Below, in pieces: positions 45,334-56,750 of a stretch of DNA of 64,000 nt. The stretch's first letter is position 1, and each line of letters begins with the position of its first letter. The stretch lies in assembly GCF_963082655.1 (NCBI RefSeq), contig NC_081554.1:123913453-123977452 (forward strand), given 5' to 3'. This DNA comes from Stomoxys calcitrans. Taxonomy: Eukaryota; Arthropoda; Insecta; Diptera; Muscidae. Below the pieces are notes generated by a model. That model saw nothing but the letters and a program-made list of their open reading frames with translations. It was not told where the DNA came from and made no database searches. The position numbers and the translations under genes are program-made.

Positions 45334-46272
45334 TTTATACCCACCACCGAAGGATGGAGGTATATTCATTTCGTCATTCCGTTTTCAACACATCGAAATA
45401 CTTATTTCCGAACCTATAAAGTATATATATTCTTGATCTGCGTAAAAATCCAAGGCGATCTGGCCATGTCCGTCCGTCTGTCTGTTGAAATCACGCTACA
45501 GTCTTTAAAAATAGAGATATTGAGCTGAAACTTTGCACAGATTCCTTTTTTTTTGTCCATAAGCAGGTTAAGTTCGAAGATGGGCTATATCGGACTATAT
45601 CTTGATATAGCCCCCATATAGACCGATCCGCCTTAGGTCCATAAAAACCACATTTATTATCCGATTTCGCTGAAATTTTGGGACAGTGAGTTGTGTTAGG
45701 CCCTTCGACATCCTTCGTCAATTTGGCCCAGATCGGTCTAAATTTGGATATAGCTGTCATATAGACCAATCTCTCGATTTAAGGTTTTGGGTCCATAAAA
45801 GGCGCATTTTTTTCCGATTTCGCCGAAATTTAGGACAGTGAGTTGTGTAAGGCTCTTCGACATTTTACTGAAACTTGGCCCAAATCGGTCCAGATTTGGA
45901 TATAGCTGTCATAAAGACCGATATCTCGATTTAAACTCTCGGCCCCATAAAAGGATAATTTATAATCTGATTTCACTGAAATTTGACACAGTGACTTATG
46001 TTAGGCTTTTCGACACCCGTGTTGTATATAGTTCAAATCGGTTTATTTTTAGACATAGCTACTAAAAAGACCAATATTTTTTTATACACAATTGAACAAT
46101 GACTTGTACTTATTAGTATTTGGTCAAAATCGGAACATATTTCGATATAGCTGCTATGGGGCATAAGGTATGCATTTTCACCGGATTTTGACGAAGGATG
46201 GTTTACATATATACCCGAGGTGGTGGATATGCAAAGTTCGGCCCGGCCAAACTTAACGCCTTTTTACTTGTT
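45334..46272 (+). mobile_element. Family A2 element, full length
   Basis: The design is that of family A with different ends: 5' TATACCCACCACCGAAGGAT, 3' CGAGGTGGTGGATATGCAAA then GTTCGGCCCGGCCAAAC and TTAACGCCTTTTTACTTG. Leader words (TATATATTCTTGATC, GGCCATGTCCGTCCGTCTGT) are shared with family A. The internal unit (CCGATTTCGCTGAAATTT, GACAGTGAGTTGTGT) is about 140-150 bp and distinct. The stem-loop is one base imperfect. Confidence 0.8.
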
Positions 46273-47740
46273 TTTTTTTCTAACATCTCCTTCATAATTA
46301 GCAGCAGTCATCCTGCTGCTCTCCAATTGCCGAACTACTACTGCAATGGCAGAACTTCTGCTATAATAGCAGCAAAATTAACTACTAATATTCAGCAGAC
46401 ATTGTGTGCTACTTTCAGCAATCTTTTTGCAATGAGTGTAGTTAAGTTGGATATTTTATATAATTATAAATCTACACACTAATTATAAAATCCTTGTGTA
46501 GACATAAATAAATAGAAAAAAAAATAAAATATATAAATAAATGTGGGATCAATGTTTCGAAATTGAATATTCGGAATAACTATGATGTAGATAAAAAAAG
46601 AAATTGGCCTAAATTTGTAAGACATGCGAACCACAATGCAGTGTATTTAAGTTTCGACCTGACCGACCTTAAGGCATTTTTACTTGTTTTATATTGTCGA
46701 CGGGACTTAAATTCAATCATGCAGTGCGATGACACTTTAGAGTCTATAGCGCGAGTGCTGCTGTGTAAATGAAGCTTTGTAGTCTGTAGCACGAGTGCTA
46801 CTGTTTAATTCACGTGTTCAGATTGCGCTATTAATTGGCAGAGCACTTTCTTTGGTGCGAATGACGTAGAAATGAACACAACATTTTATACAATTTTTTT
46901 ATTATTATATTAAAAACAAATGAAAATCGCCTGACTTTCACGGTTATTTCCGACAATGAAAATGGGACAGCACACTTTTATTCGCATTTCAATAATCATA
47001 TATAACTTAAGCTCTTTTAACATATAATGACAAGTTTTCCAAAGCTGACAGAGTAACGAAAATGCATTCTTTATTGGTGAAATCAGCAGAATTTAGTTAA
47101 CCTTTTTTCTTTTGCTTTTCATGATCATATTCCAAGGTATTAATTGCTACTTAACCTTTTTTTGGCATAATGTCGCAGAAAAAAGTGATAGCCAAAAAAC
47201 TGAATGATTCGCATTTCTTTTTTTTGCAACTTTTTCAATAGTTAAAAAGTATCTGGGGCATAATTTTAAAACACAATACGAGATATTTCTGATAACGTTT
47301 GAATAAGTGCTTCAATGAATTTTAATTACACTAAATTACAACAACTGTTTAATATAAATTTTTACCTTGTGGTATGTTTCAAGAGTTCTTAAGAATTTCA
47401 AATAAGCTCCAGCTGCTTACAACTGCCTTTCCTCTTGGCAGAATCGCATTTTAAGTCGAGCTTCCTAACGACTATTGTCGGTTAGTATTATCAAGGGATT
47501 ATCTGAAGTAGAGGACTATTGAAACTTTTTGAAAAACAAAGGCCAATTCAATGAGAATTGATTATCACCTTCCCCATTTGAAAATTTAAGGAGTGATTTT
47601 TTAAGAGCTATAGGAAAATTTAAAAAACTCATAAAATTCAGCAAAATGCATCAAATCTGTATTTGAATCGATAGTGCAATCCATATAATTTAATGATTGA
47701 AGATTATTTCATGCAAATGTTGACCGTGACTTTACGTTAC
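46273..47740. other. Unassigned region
   Basis: It includes a roughly 42-bp duplication at 46733-46812 (AGTCTATAGCGCGAGTGCTG and AGTCTGTAGCACGAGTGCTA). GCAGCAGT/CTGCTGCT-rich words occur at 46300-46400, and GACCTGACCGACCTTAAGGC plus ATTTTTACTTG near 46654-46690 looks like an eroded A2 terminus. No gene is supported. Confidence 0.45.
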
Positions 47741-47744
47741 GTTA

Positions 47745-47955
47745 CTATTTCCATCATCTTTGAAGAACTAGGGTCCAATGATGCCATCAGCCCATAAACC
47801 GCACCAAACTGTGATTTTTTCTGGATGCATTGCTTCTGGTTGATCTTCACTTTAAAATCGTCAATTCTGCTTATGTACGTACCCATTGAGCCAAAAATGA
47901 GCTTCGAAACGTGCGTGAGCTGTTTAAGCCAGTGTTGCCAAAAAGATAATAGCTA
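47745..47955 (-). pseudogene. Tc1/mariner-superfamily transposase relic
   Basis: On the minus strand the frames give AHFWLNGYVHKQN, SEDQPEAMHPEKI, TVWCGLWADGIIGPYFFKDD and GNSNVT. This is the stretch just before the VTVNGERY part seen at 32830-33105, from the same transposase family as 32750-33480. It overlaps that copy only at WCGLWAGGIIGPY. Both ends are eroded. Confidence 0.8.
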
Positions 47956-48039
47956 AAAACTCACCCTATATATTCTGAACCAGATTCGGAGTCGACTACG
48001 ACTCCGGACAAAATAGAAAAAATGTTTCAACAAAAAAAA

Positions 48040-49060
48040 AAGATATTAAAAGCGGGCTAAGTTCGGTTATGAACCGATTTGTCAGGTAATGAACCGATTT
48101 GAACCTTATTTGGCAATGTTGTTTAAAGTCATATTAAAATACGTCATGCAAAATTTCAGCCAAATCGGATATGATTTGCGCCCTCTAGAAGCTCTAGAAG
48201 TCAAGTCCCAAGATCGGTTTATATAACAACTATATCAGGTTATAGACCGATTTGAACCATACTTGGCACAGTTGTTAGATATCATAACAAAATTTAGATA
48301 TCGTGCAAAATTTCATTCAAATCGGGTAAGAATTGCGCCCTCAAGTGGCTCAAGAAGTCAAGATAGGTTTATATGGCTGCTATATCAGGTTTTTGACCGA
48401 TTTGAACCATACTTGATACAGTTATTGGACATCATAACAAACCACTTGTGCAAAATTTCAATCCATTCGGATAAGAATTGCGCCGTCTAGAGGCTCAAGA
48501 AGTCAAGATCCCAGAGCGGTTTATATGGCAGCTATATCAGGTTATTGACCGATTTGAATCATTCTTAACACAGTTGTTGGAAGTGATACCAAAACACTAC
48601 GTGGAAAATTTCAGTCTAATCGGATCAGAATCGCGCCCTCTAGAGGCTCAAGAAGTCAAGACCCAAGATTGGTTTATATGGCAGCTATATCAAAACAATA
48701 ACCGATTTGAACCATACTTAGCGCAATTGTTGGAAGTGATACCAAAACACCACGTGCAAAATTTAAGTCAAATCAAACGGGAATTGCACCCTCTAGAGGC
48801 TCAAGAAGTCAAGACCCAAGATCGATTTATATGGCAGCTATATCAAAACATGGACCGATATGGCCCATTTACAATCCCAATTGACATTCACTAATAAGAA
48901 ATATTTGTGCAATTTGTGCGGCTAGCTTTACTCCTTCGAAAGTAAGTGTGTTTGCGACAGACGGACGGACATGGCTAGATCGACATAAAATGTCACAACG
49001 ATCAAGAATATATATACTTACAAATTAGCATACCCCCATCCTATGGTGGAGGGTATAAAA
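48040..49060 (-). mobile_element. Family A element, reverse, 3' end eroded
   Basis: AAAAGCGGGCTAAGTTCGG is all that remains of the 3' tail, with the stem-loop lost. Six units follow (CAAGAAGTCAAGACCCAAGA, TATATGGCAGCTATATCA). The 5' end is intact: GGACATGGCTAGATCGACAT and CATCCTATGGTGGAGGGTAT. The open frame 48478-48894 is an artefact of the 153-bp period. Confidence 0.85.
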
Positions 49061-49079
49061 AAAGGAATGTATAAAAATG

Positions 49080-49740
49080 CAAAAAATTAAAAAAAAGAAA
49101 TTCATAAAATTAATTAAAATTTTGTCTTTAAATTTTTCCATTGAAATTTAAGCTCTGGAATTCATTGAAATTTTGTCTTTAGAGAAAATTTGATCGACAT
49201 TTTGTTCTTAAGAGAAATTTTGATTGAAATTTTATCTTTCAAACAATTTTTATTGGAATTTAGTCTTTAGAGAAAATATCATTTGTTTCTCTTTCGAGAC
49301 GAGCTCAATGATCGGAGATGCAAATGGAAAGTAAAGCCAAAGATAGCAACACACGCCAACCACTATGGGAAGCGTTTCGTCTTTGGTTAGAAGACTTTTC
49401 AACCATATTAGGTGTGGTGGCTTCAAGGGCCGTGCGTTGGTATGTTGTATTTGAATCGTATTAGTAGCGAAAACGTATCTATTGTACAATTACCATATTA
49501 ACCATTAATTAAAAAAATGTAATAACTTTCTTTGAAATATTGCCTTTAAAAATTTCCGTGAAATTTTGCGTATAGAATTTTTTTTTTTAATTTCGTCTTT
49601 AAAAAGTTTTTGATTGAAAAATTCTATACTCTATCTCACTACGTTGAAATTTTGTATTGTATGTATTTGAAAAAAATTTCATTAAAATTTTATGTTTGCA
49701 AAAAATTTCATTGAATTTTATATCACAGAACAAAAATTGT
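49080..49740. repeat. AT-rich minisatellite, interrupted
   Basis: Units of 35-45 bases like TTGAAATTTTGTCTTTAGAG plus AAAATTTTGAT occur at 49110-49275 and again at 49525-49735. The middle (49285-49520) is non-repetitive, with a GC-richer patch CAAGGGCCGTGCGTTGG. The repeat phase continues on both sides, so the middle looks inserted. Confidence 0.7.
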
Positions 49741-49744
49741 TTAA

Positions 49745-50340
49745 TTATTTTAGAGATAATTTCACTTGTTAGTTTTTCCATATTTATCCTGCATATCCTG
49801 CAATCGATATTTAAAAATATAGAAATAAAACTTTCCCACGTTTTTTGAATAGGTTCAGTTTGCGAACAGTCAGAAAAAAGTTGGCCCATTAAACACCTTA
49901 GAAACGTACCTAGTACTAAACAATTTTAAGCATAGTTTAATTCTTTTTTACACATTAAAATCAATCTACCCAATATGACCAATATTGGACAGCAAACGAC
50001 CCGCATCTTTACAAAATTCCATGCGGATTGCCTCATTCGTTCCGATGGTATTGTGATTTCGTCTACCTGTTGAACGAACAGCGATTAAGAAGATTTATTA
50101 TAAATATTTTAAGGTGTTACAAACGAAATGGAGAGATTTGGGGAAAAAATCACTTTATAGGGCACACCTCCTAGTTCCGAGCTCAGTAACGAGATTCTAA
50201 AGTCCGTTTTCGGGGCAAAAGCGGACCACGATCCCCTAGCGACCAAAAATGTCCCTTTGGGGAGACTTGCTCCCTATTTTTGTCATTGGCGCTACGCAGG
50301 GGTTGCCGCGTGGATGTGTTTTTTTGTTTTAACATATTCG
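49745..50340. other. No recognisable gene
   Basis: It holds a possible family A scrap at 50105-50135 (TTTTAAGGTGTTACAAACGA). The rest is unassigned. Confidence 0.4.
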
Positions 50341-50344
50341 TAAT

Positions 50345-50425
50345 TTATTCCCTAATACCTTTCATTTGATTGCCATATTGCCTAGATTGGTTATCACCCC
50401 CATTCTTTGGCGGCCAAATAAAATT
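50345..50425 (-). mobile_element. Family H unit scrap
   Basis: TTCCCTAATACCTTTCATTT and GATTGCCATATTGCCTAGAT match one reverse H unit. Confidence 0.55.
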
Positions 50426-50429
50426 TTTT

Positions 50430-50960
50430 ATCATTAGTGCACTTAATTTTATTAGTAATTGGTATCAATTTTATTCTGCCATTCACAATAGAGGATTTCT
50501 GCAAGTGGCCACACTAAATTGTGAGAAATATATCATGGCAATTCTGAACATAGATGTTATGCATAAGCCTTCACTGCTAATTTATCCAGAACTTCGTTGT
50601 ACTGGATAGATGTCATGTCCATAAAGTTTTCGCTGAACTGCACTATAATAAAACAGTGCCGAACTACCGCAAACTTGATTAAGAGCGCTTTCGTATCAAA
50701 TGAAATTGCATCTCCTATTCAATGGATCTAACTCCATTTTTAAGTACATTTTAATATCTAATTTGTTGTAAATTAAGATCGATGTAAATATTCGCCTTAA
50801 AAAATTTCAAAAAATCTCTTTCAGTAAAGAAATTCATAATTCACAATAGAGCGATTTCGAATCATTTTACTCGTTCACGTATGCGGTAATTCGGCCCCAT
50901 GACTGATATATTATAAACGCTTTTGAATGATTCCCATGGTGATCCGCAGAACTAGTTGAG
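50430..50960. other. No recognisable feature
   Basis: AT-rich, unassigned sequence up to the LINE target site. Confidence 0.5.
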
Positions 50961-50975
50961 CTATGCTAGAAATCT

Positions 50976-52727
50976 TACTTTACTTTAATTGGCTACGACA
51001 TAATATTTGTTCCACAAGTCGATAGTAGAATAGCGTTCCAAGCGCTTAGATCTTCTGCGCTCATTCTAAAATCTCGAGGTGTCTCCCACAACTTGATCTT
51101 TCCATCGGGCTTTTGGTCTTCCCGGTTTGCGTGTACCACCGTGTTTGCCTTCAAAAGACCTCTTTGCTGGAGCTTCTTCATCCATTCTGACAACATGACC
51201 TAGCCAACGCAGCCGTTGTATTTTGATGCGTGTAACTATGTTATCGTCGTCATACAGCGTGGTTCATACGCCGCCTATATTCTCCGTTAACGCAAACTGG
51301 TCCATATATTTTACGAAGAATCTTTCTCTCAAATATTCCAAGCACTGCCTCATCTGCTTTCACAAGTACCCATGCTTCAGAACCATACAACAGCACGGGT
51401 AGTATCAGTGTCTTGTATAGTGTAATCTTCGTCTGTCGAGAGGTGGCCTTGTTTCTAAACTGCTTACTTAGTCCAAAGTAGCATCTGTTTGCCACTCTCT
51501 CAAAACTGGTGTCATTCGTTTCGGTTACGGCGGTGCCGAGATAGATAAAGTTACTGACTGTCTCAAAGTTGTGGTTCCCAACTTTCTCCATTTTCTTTAT
51601 CTGCTCAGTTGTGCAAGGCTTTTTGGGAGCTGAAACTGTCCATTTAGTCTTATCTCCATTTACAGCCAGACCCATTTTCACTGACTCTCTTTCGATTCTT
51701 TCAAAGGCTGCAGTTACTACTTCCGGTGACCGACCTATGATATCGATGTCGTCGGCATAGGCGAGTAGCATGTGTGCTCTTGTGATTAGTGTGCCATATC
51801 TAATCACATCTGCATCTCGTATAATCTTCTCCAGCAGGATGTTAAAGAGATCACACGATAGGTTGTCTCCTTGTCTGAAACCTCGTTTGGTAGTAAATGG
51901 TTCGGAGAGATTCTTTCCTATTCTTACTGAGGAACGCGTATCAGCAAGTGTCATCCTGCAGAGTATTATTAATTTAGCAGGGATACCAAACTCAGACTTG
52001 GCTTGAAATACGTTTGATCATAAAGGAGTATCGAAGGCGGCTTTATAGTCAACGAAGAGATGGTAGGTGTTGATTTGTCCTTCTCGGGTCCAGGATTTGG
52101 CGCAGTGTGAATATCTGGCCTAGGGTGGATTTACCAGGTCTAAAGCCGCATTGATAGGGCCCAATTATCTCACTGACTTTTGATTTCAATCTTTCACACA
52201 GTACGGTCGAGAGTATCTTGTATGCGATGGGGAGGAGACTTATTCCTCTGTAGTTGGCACATTCCGTCTTGTCTCCTTTCTTGTGTACAGGACACGTTCT
52301 TCTAGCCAGATTGCGCAGATAAGCTGATGCATACGCCTTATCAGCGTGTCGCTTCCGGTCTTAAGTAGTTCAGCGGTTAACCCGTCGACTCCTGCTGCCT
52401 TATTGTTCTCTAGTCGGGTCACTGCTACTTGGACCTCATTCTGACTAGGGGGTAAACATTCTATACCATCATCAGGGATTGGTTCTGGGGTATCCTCTTC
52501 GCCGCCAACATCGGACACTAGTAGTTGGGTAAAATGTTCTTTCCATATCCTCAGCATGTTATCTGTGTCAGTTACCAGATTTCCTTCTTTGTCTCTGCAG
52601 GAGGATTTGCCTGCACCAAAGCCATCGGTTTGATGTTTACTACTTTGGTAGAATTTCCGGACTTCATTCTGACTTCTGTACATCTCAAATCGCTCACACT
52701 CACGTCTTTCCATTCTTTCGTCTTTCC
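50976..52727 (-). mobile_element. 5'-truncated RTE-like LINE with 13-bp target duplication
   Basis: ATGCTAGAAATCT occurs exactly at 50963-50975 and 52728-52740 and brackets the element. On the minus strand it ends in AATTAAAGTAAAGTA, a short tail repeat as in many RTE elements. Length is about 1.75 kb, so the endonuclease half is missing, as expected for a 5'-truncated insertion. Confidence 0.95.
50990..52713 (-). pseudogene. RTE-like reverse transcriptase, frameshifted
   Basis: From the N side, 52713-52240 holds the pre-RT and first RT block: NNKAAGVDGLTAELLKTGSD, MHQLICAIW. Then 52260-52015, in another frame, holds CANYRGISLLPIAYKILSTV and IGPYQCGFRPGKSTLGQIF. A frameshift follows near 52060. 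A long open frame at 51954-51250 holds FRQGDNLSCDLFNILLE, the catalytic LLAYADDIDII (residues 64-73 of that frame), the thumb, then TLILPVLLYGSEAWVL and FERKILRKIYGPV. A last frameshift near 51245 leads to RLRWLGHVVRMDEEAPAKR and KPGRPKARW. YADD is intact, but at least three frameshifts make it inactive. The wording (YGSEAW, GHVVRM) matches insect RTE-clade elements. Confidence 0.9.
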
Positions 52728-52740
52728 ATGCTAGAAATCT

Positions 52741-53831
52741 ATCACTTAGAAATAATGGGTGATGTCCAGTGAGGAAATTTTATAACTAATTCTTGTAAGC
52801 AGAAAAGGGTATTACAAGGTTTTTTTTTCAAAAAAAAACTGGACGAGAAAAAGTCTTAAGCCATGGCCCGCTATTAACCTAACTTTTATGTACATATGCA
52901 TAGGATTAATCAGTCCGGACTTTATCAATCTAACGCCATATATCTTATTAATGTTTCACAAAGTTTACTGCGCTTGATCATCTAGAACAGAGGTGCAAAA
53001 ACTAAAATGTTCTTTATGCTGGCATTGATGCTCAATTTAGACATTCTCTTAGCTTCAGTCGTTGTTGAGACAGCAACAAATGCAGCGCGCATGAGTGTAC
53101 GCATCATATTTCTGTTCTCAATCTAAAAATAAGGGTTTCTTCTGATTTGACCCTCGAGAAAGTTATATAATTTTTTTAATGTTATATGTATTTACTTTAA
53201 GAAACTGGTGACATTGGTTCTGTCAAGTTATTTAATCTTCAGACATGGAGTGAATTATAAACATTTTTAGAGAGTAACCACGCATACAATCTGATTCTCA
53301 TTTCGTAGGCTACCTTATATACGATATATCATTTTTTGAATATCGTGAACAATGTTGCACGTGCGTCATAATGCTTTTCAATATAGATTGATCATGTGCG
53401 TTCAACCACTTGACCTTTCGGCCTTCAAGAAAAATCTTGAATGTTACACTGATAGGATTGCATAGCGAACTTGTTATGTGATTTATGTTTAAACTAATCG
53501 AAAAAAAACTTTTACAAATTCACTTTATTGACTAGATTCAAAATTCCTTATCTGATGTCATGACATCTTGGCATGGGTTCGCATAATTACAGACGTAAAT
53601 GGCATTACAACTGATTAATTCTCTAAAAGCATGTACCATCAAAAATCGACGATGGAAGTTATTTTTCAGCATAGCAACACATTCGAAGACAATAGAAGGG
53701 GACAAAATCTAATTGAAAATATATTATGGAAAATCTATTTATTTAAATATTTAGATCAATATAGGTCTTCCTAATGGTAGTATGGATGTCTGGAGAAGTA
53801 CTTGTTGCACTGAAAATTAATGGATTTAAAC
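52741..53831. other. No recognisable feature
   Basis: AT-rich, apparently unique sequence between the RTE copy and a mariner MITE. No gene is supported. Confidence 0.5.
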
Positions 53832-53833
53832 TA

Positions 53834-54070
53834 TTGGGTTGCCCAAAAAGAAATAGCGGATTTTTTAAAAGAAAGTAAATGCATTTTTAATAAAACTTAG
53901 AATGAACTTTAATCAAATATACTTTTTTTACACTTTTTTTCTAAAGCAAGCTAAAAGTAACAGCTGATAAATGACAGAATAAAGAATGCAATTACAGAGT
54001 CACAAGCTGTGAAAAAATTTGTCAACGCCGACTATATGAAAAATCCGCAATTACTTTTTGGGCAACCCAA
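53834..54070 (-). mobile_element. Mariner-derived MITE, 237 bp
   Basis: It starts TTGGGTTGCCCAAAAAGAAA and ends TTACTTTTTGGGCAACCCAA, flanked by TA (53832-53833 and 54071-54072). The interior is the two untranslated ends of the 5380-6304 mariner fused, in the opposite orientation: AACTTTAATCAAATATAC from the 3' side, then CTAAAGCAAGCTAAAAGTAA from the 5' side. All transposase sequence is deleted. Confidence 0.95.
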
Positions 54071-54667
54071 TACTTAAGAGTACGGGAAATGGGTGATAGC
54101 TGGTTTGGACTCTTGCAAAAATTACTCTTAATGTTTTTCACCTTCCGTCGCTACACAGAAAAAATATTGACTTAAATTTGATCAGTCAAGCATAGCATTG
54201 ACTATCAAATACATTTTAAACCAGTAAGGAAAGGCAAAAGACAGGCGGAGCCGATTATATAATACTCTACACCACCGAGTATTCGTAATACTTTTAATAG
54301 AACGCACTTATATCGAAATTTAGTCAGACTTTAATTTGGCATACCTATTGAAATAACGAATAGAACCTTATGCGATTTTCTTACGATGGTACGAAAATTG
54401 TGGTTTCTACTGCCTTAAAAGTCGAAACGCATAAAACATATATATGGGAGTTTTATCTAAATCGATTTTGATAAAACTCCCATTTTGTAAAGATCGGACC
54501 AAAATTGTGTCTTCTGCAGCCTTAAAAGTCTACATCGGATGAAAAATATTTATGGGAGCTATATCTTAATCTGGACCGATTTTAATGGAACTTTGCACAC
54601 ATATGAGGACGTTAAATAAAACGATCCATGCCAAATTTTGTAAGGATGGGACCAAAATTGTGACTAC

Positions 54668-55745
54668 TACAACTTTAAACAATTAAAAGCGTGCTAAGTT
54701 CGTCCGGGCCGAATCTTATATACCCTCCACCATGGATCGCATTTGTCGATTTCTTTTCCCGGCATCTCTTCTTAGGCAAAAAAAAGGATATAAGAAAAGA
54801 TTTGCTCTGCTATTAAAGCGATATCAAGATATGGTCCGGTTTGGACCACAATTAAATTATATGTCGGAGACCTGTGTAAAATGTCAGCCAATTCGAATAA
54901 GAATTGCGCCCTTTGTGGGCTCAAGAAGTCAAATAAAGAGATCGATTTATATGGGAGCTGTATCGGCCTATAGACCGATTCAGACCATAATAAACACGTA
55001 TGTTAATGGTCATGAGAGAATCCGCCGTACAAAATTTCAGGCAAATCGGATAATAATTGCGACCTCTAGAGGATCAAGAAGTCAAGATCCCAGATCGGTT
55101 TATATGGCAGCTATATCAGGTTATGAACCGACTTGTACTTTATTTGACATAGTTGTTGAAAGTAACAATAAAAAACGTCTTGCGAAATTTCAGGCTATAA
55201 CAGGTTATGAACCGATTTGAACCATATTTGGCACAGTTGTTGGATATCATAACAAAATACTACGTGCCAAAATTCATTCAAATTGGATAAGAATTGCGCC
55301 CTCTAGAGGCTCAAGAAGTCAAGATCCAAGATCGGTTTATATGACAGCTATATCAGGTTATGAACCGATTTGAACCATACTTGGTACAGATGTTGGATAT
55401 CATAACAAAACACGTCGTGCCAAAATTCATTCAAATCGGATAAGAATTGCGCCCTCTAGAGGCTCAAGAAGTCAAGACCCCAGATGGGTTTATATGGCAG
55501 CTATAAAAGGTTATGAACCGATTTGAACCATACTTGGCACAATTGTTGGATATAATAACAAAACACGTCGTGCACAATTTCATTCCAATCAGATAAGAAT
55601 TGCGCACTCTAGAGGCTCAATAAGTCAAGACCCAAGATCGGTTTATATGGCAGCTATATCAGGTTATGAACCGATTTAAACCATACTTGGCACAGTTGTT
55701 GGATATCATAACAAAACACGTCGTGCAAAATTTCATCCCAATCGG
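54668..55745 (-). mobile_element. Family A sequence embedded in A3
   Basis: It starts with ACAATTAAAAGCGTGCTAAG, TTCGTCCGGGCCGAATCTTA and TATACCCTCCACCATGGATC. Six or more units follow. The anchor ACCGATTT occurs at 55211, 55364, 55517 and 55670, exactly 153 bp apart. The copy stops inside a unit (CATCCCAATCGG) and A3 resumes at once with TGCCTTCTACAGCC. The usual 5' end is missing. Confidence 0.85.
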
Positions 55746-55882
55746 TGCCTTCTACAGCCTTAATAGATCAAATCGGACGAAAGTTATAAATCTGAACCGA
55801 TTTAGATGAAATTTTGTACACATATTGGGACGTTACACGAAACATTTCATGCCAAATTTGATAGTGATAGCACCAAAATTGT

Positions 55883-56193
55883 CCACCGTAGCGCAGAGGT
55901 GAGCATGTCCGCCTATGACGCTGATCGCCTGGGTTCGAATCCTGGCGAGACCATCAGAAAAAAAATTTCAGCGGTGGTTTTCCCCTCCTAATGCTGGCAA
56001 CATTTGTGAGGTACTATGCCATGTAAAACTTCTCTCCAAAGAGGTGTCGCACTGCAGCACGCCGTTCGGACTCGGCTATAAAAGGGAGGCCCCTTATCAT
56101 AGAGCTTAACCTTGAATCGGACTGCACTCATTGATATGTGAGGAGTTTGCCCCTGTTCCTTAGTGGAATGTTCATGGGCAAAATTTGCATTTA
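55883..56193 (+). mobile_element. S1 SINE, reference copy with target duplication
   Basis: CACCAAAATTGT is present at 55871-55882 and again at 56194-56205, a perfect 12-bp duplication of the A3 unit. The head has box A TAGCGCAGAGG (55889-55899) and a perfect box B GGTTCGAATCC (55932-55942), 32 bp apart as in tRNAs. The 220-bp body follows (GGTACTATGCCATGTAAAAC, CGCCGTTCGGACTCGGCTAT, CACTCATTGATATGTGAGGA), then the end GGAATGTTCATGGGCAAAAT. The transcript would be made by RNA polymerase III and moved by a LINE. Confidence 0.95.
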
Positions 56194-56750
56194 CACCAAA
56201 ATTGTGGCTCCTACAGCTTTAAAAGGGCATATCGGATGAAATATTTATATGGGAGCTATATCTAAATCTGGACCGATTTCAATCAAATTTTGCAAGCATT
56301 TTGTGCCAAATTTTTTAAGGATCGGATCTAAATTGTGGCTTCTACAGCTTTAAAAAGGCACATCGGATGAAAGATATATATGGGAACGATATCTAAATCT
56401 GGGCCGATTTATTTTCAAAATCAATACCGTTTGTCCTTGGATCAAAAAATGACATTTATGCAAAATTTTGTGAGAATCGGACAACTAATGCGACCTGTAC
56501 CTTGATTACAAGAACACATGGACAGACAGACAGACGGGCATAGCTAAATCGAATCAGGAAGTGATTCTAAGCCGATCCGTATACTTATCGATGGGTCTAG
56601 CTCTTCTCATTCATAGCGTTGCAAACAAATGTACAAATCTATAATACCCAGTACCACAGTGGTGGTGTAGGTTATAAAAAACGATTAATTTCTTTGATAG
56701 TTTTCTACACTGAAATTCTATTTTGCATTGATTCATGGCATGTGATTGGT

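Larger units (their letters stand above)
54222..56685. mobile_element. Family A3 element, composite with nested A and S1
   Basis: The left end is CCAGTAAGGAAAGGCAAAAG and AATACTCTACACCACCGAG. The right end is ACCACAGTGGTGGTGTAGGT, then TATAAAAAACG. The unit contains ACCAAAATTGTGGCTTCTAC, AGCTTTAAAAGGGCATATCGG and ATATGGGAGCTATATC. The unit series is interrupted at 54668-55745 by family A sequence and at 55883-56193 by an S1 SINE. Confidence 0.8.

Noticed and set aside
48263..48894. Open frames of 75 and 138 codons as possible genes
   Set aside because: They lie wholly within a family A array and repeat every 51 residues because the unit is 153 bp.
54732..55220. 162-codon open frame
   Set aside because: It is a family A array read in frame, as at 48 kb, with no domain recognised.
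55883..55960. Possible tRNA gene at the S1 head
   Set aside because: There is a perfect box B, but the same head plus a 220-bp body recurs many times and this copy has a target duplication.
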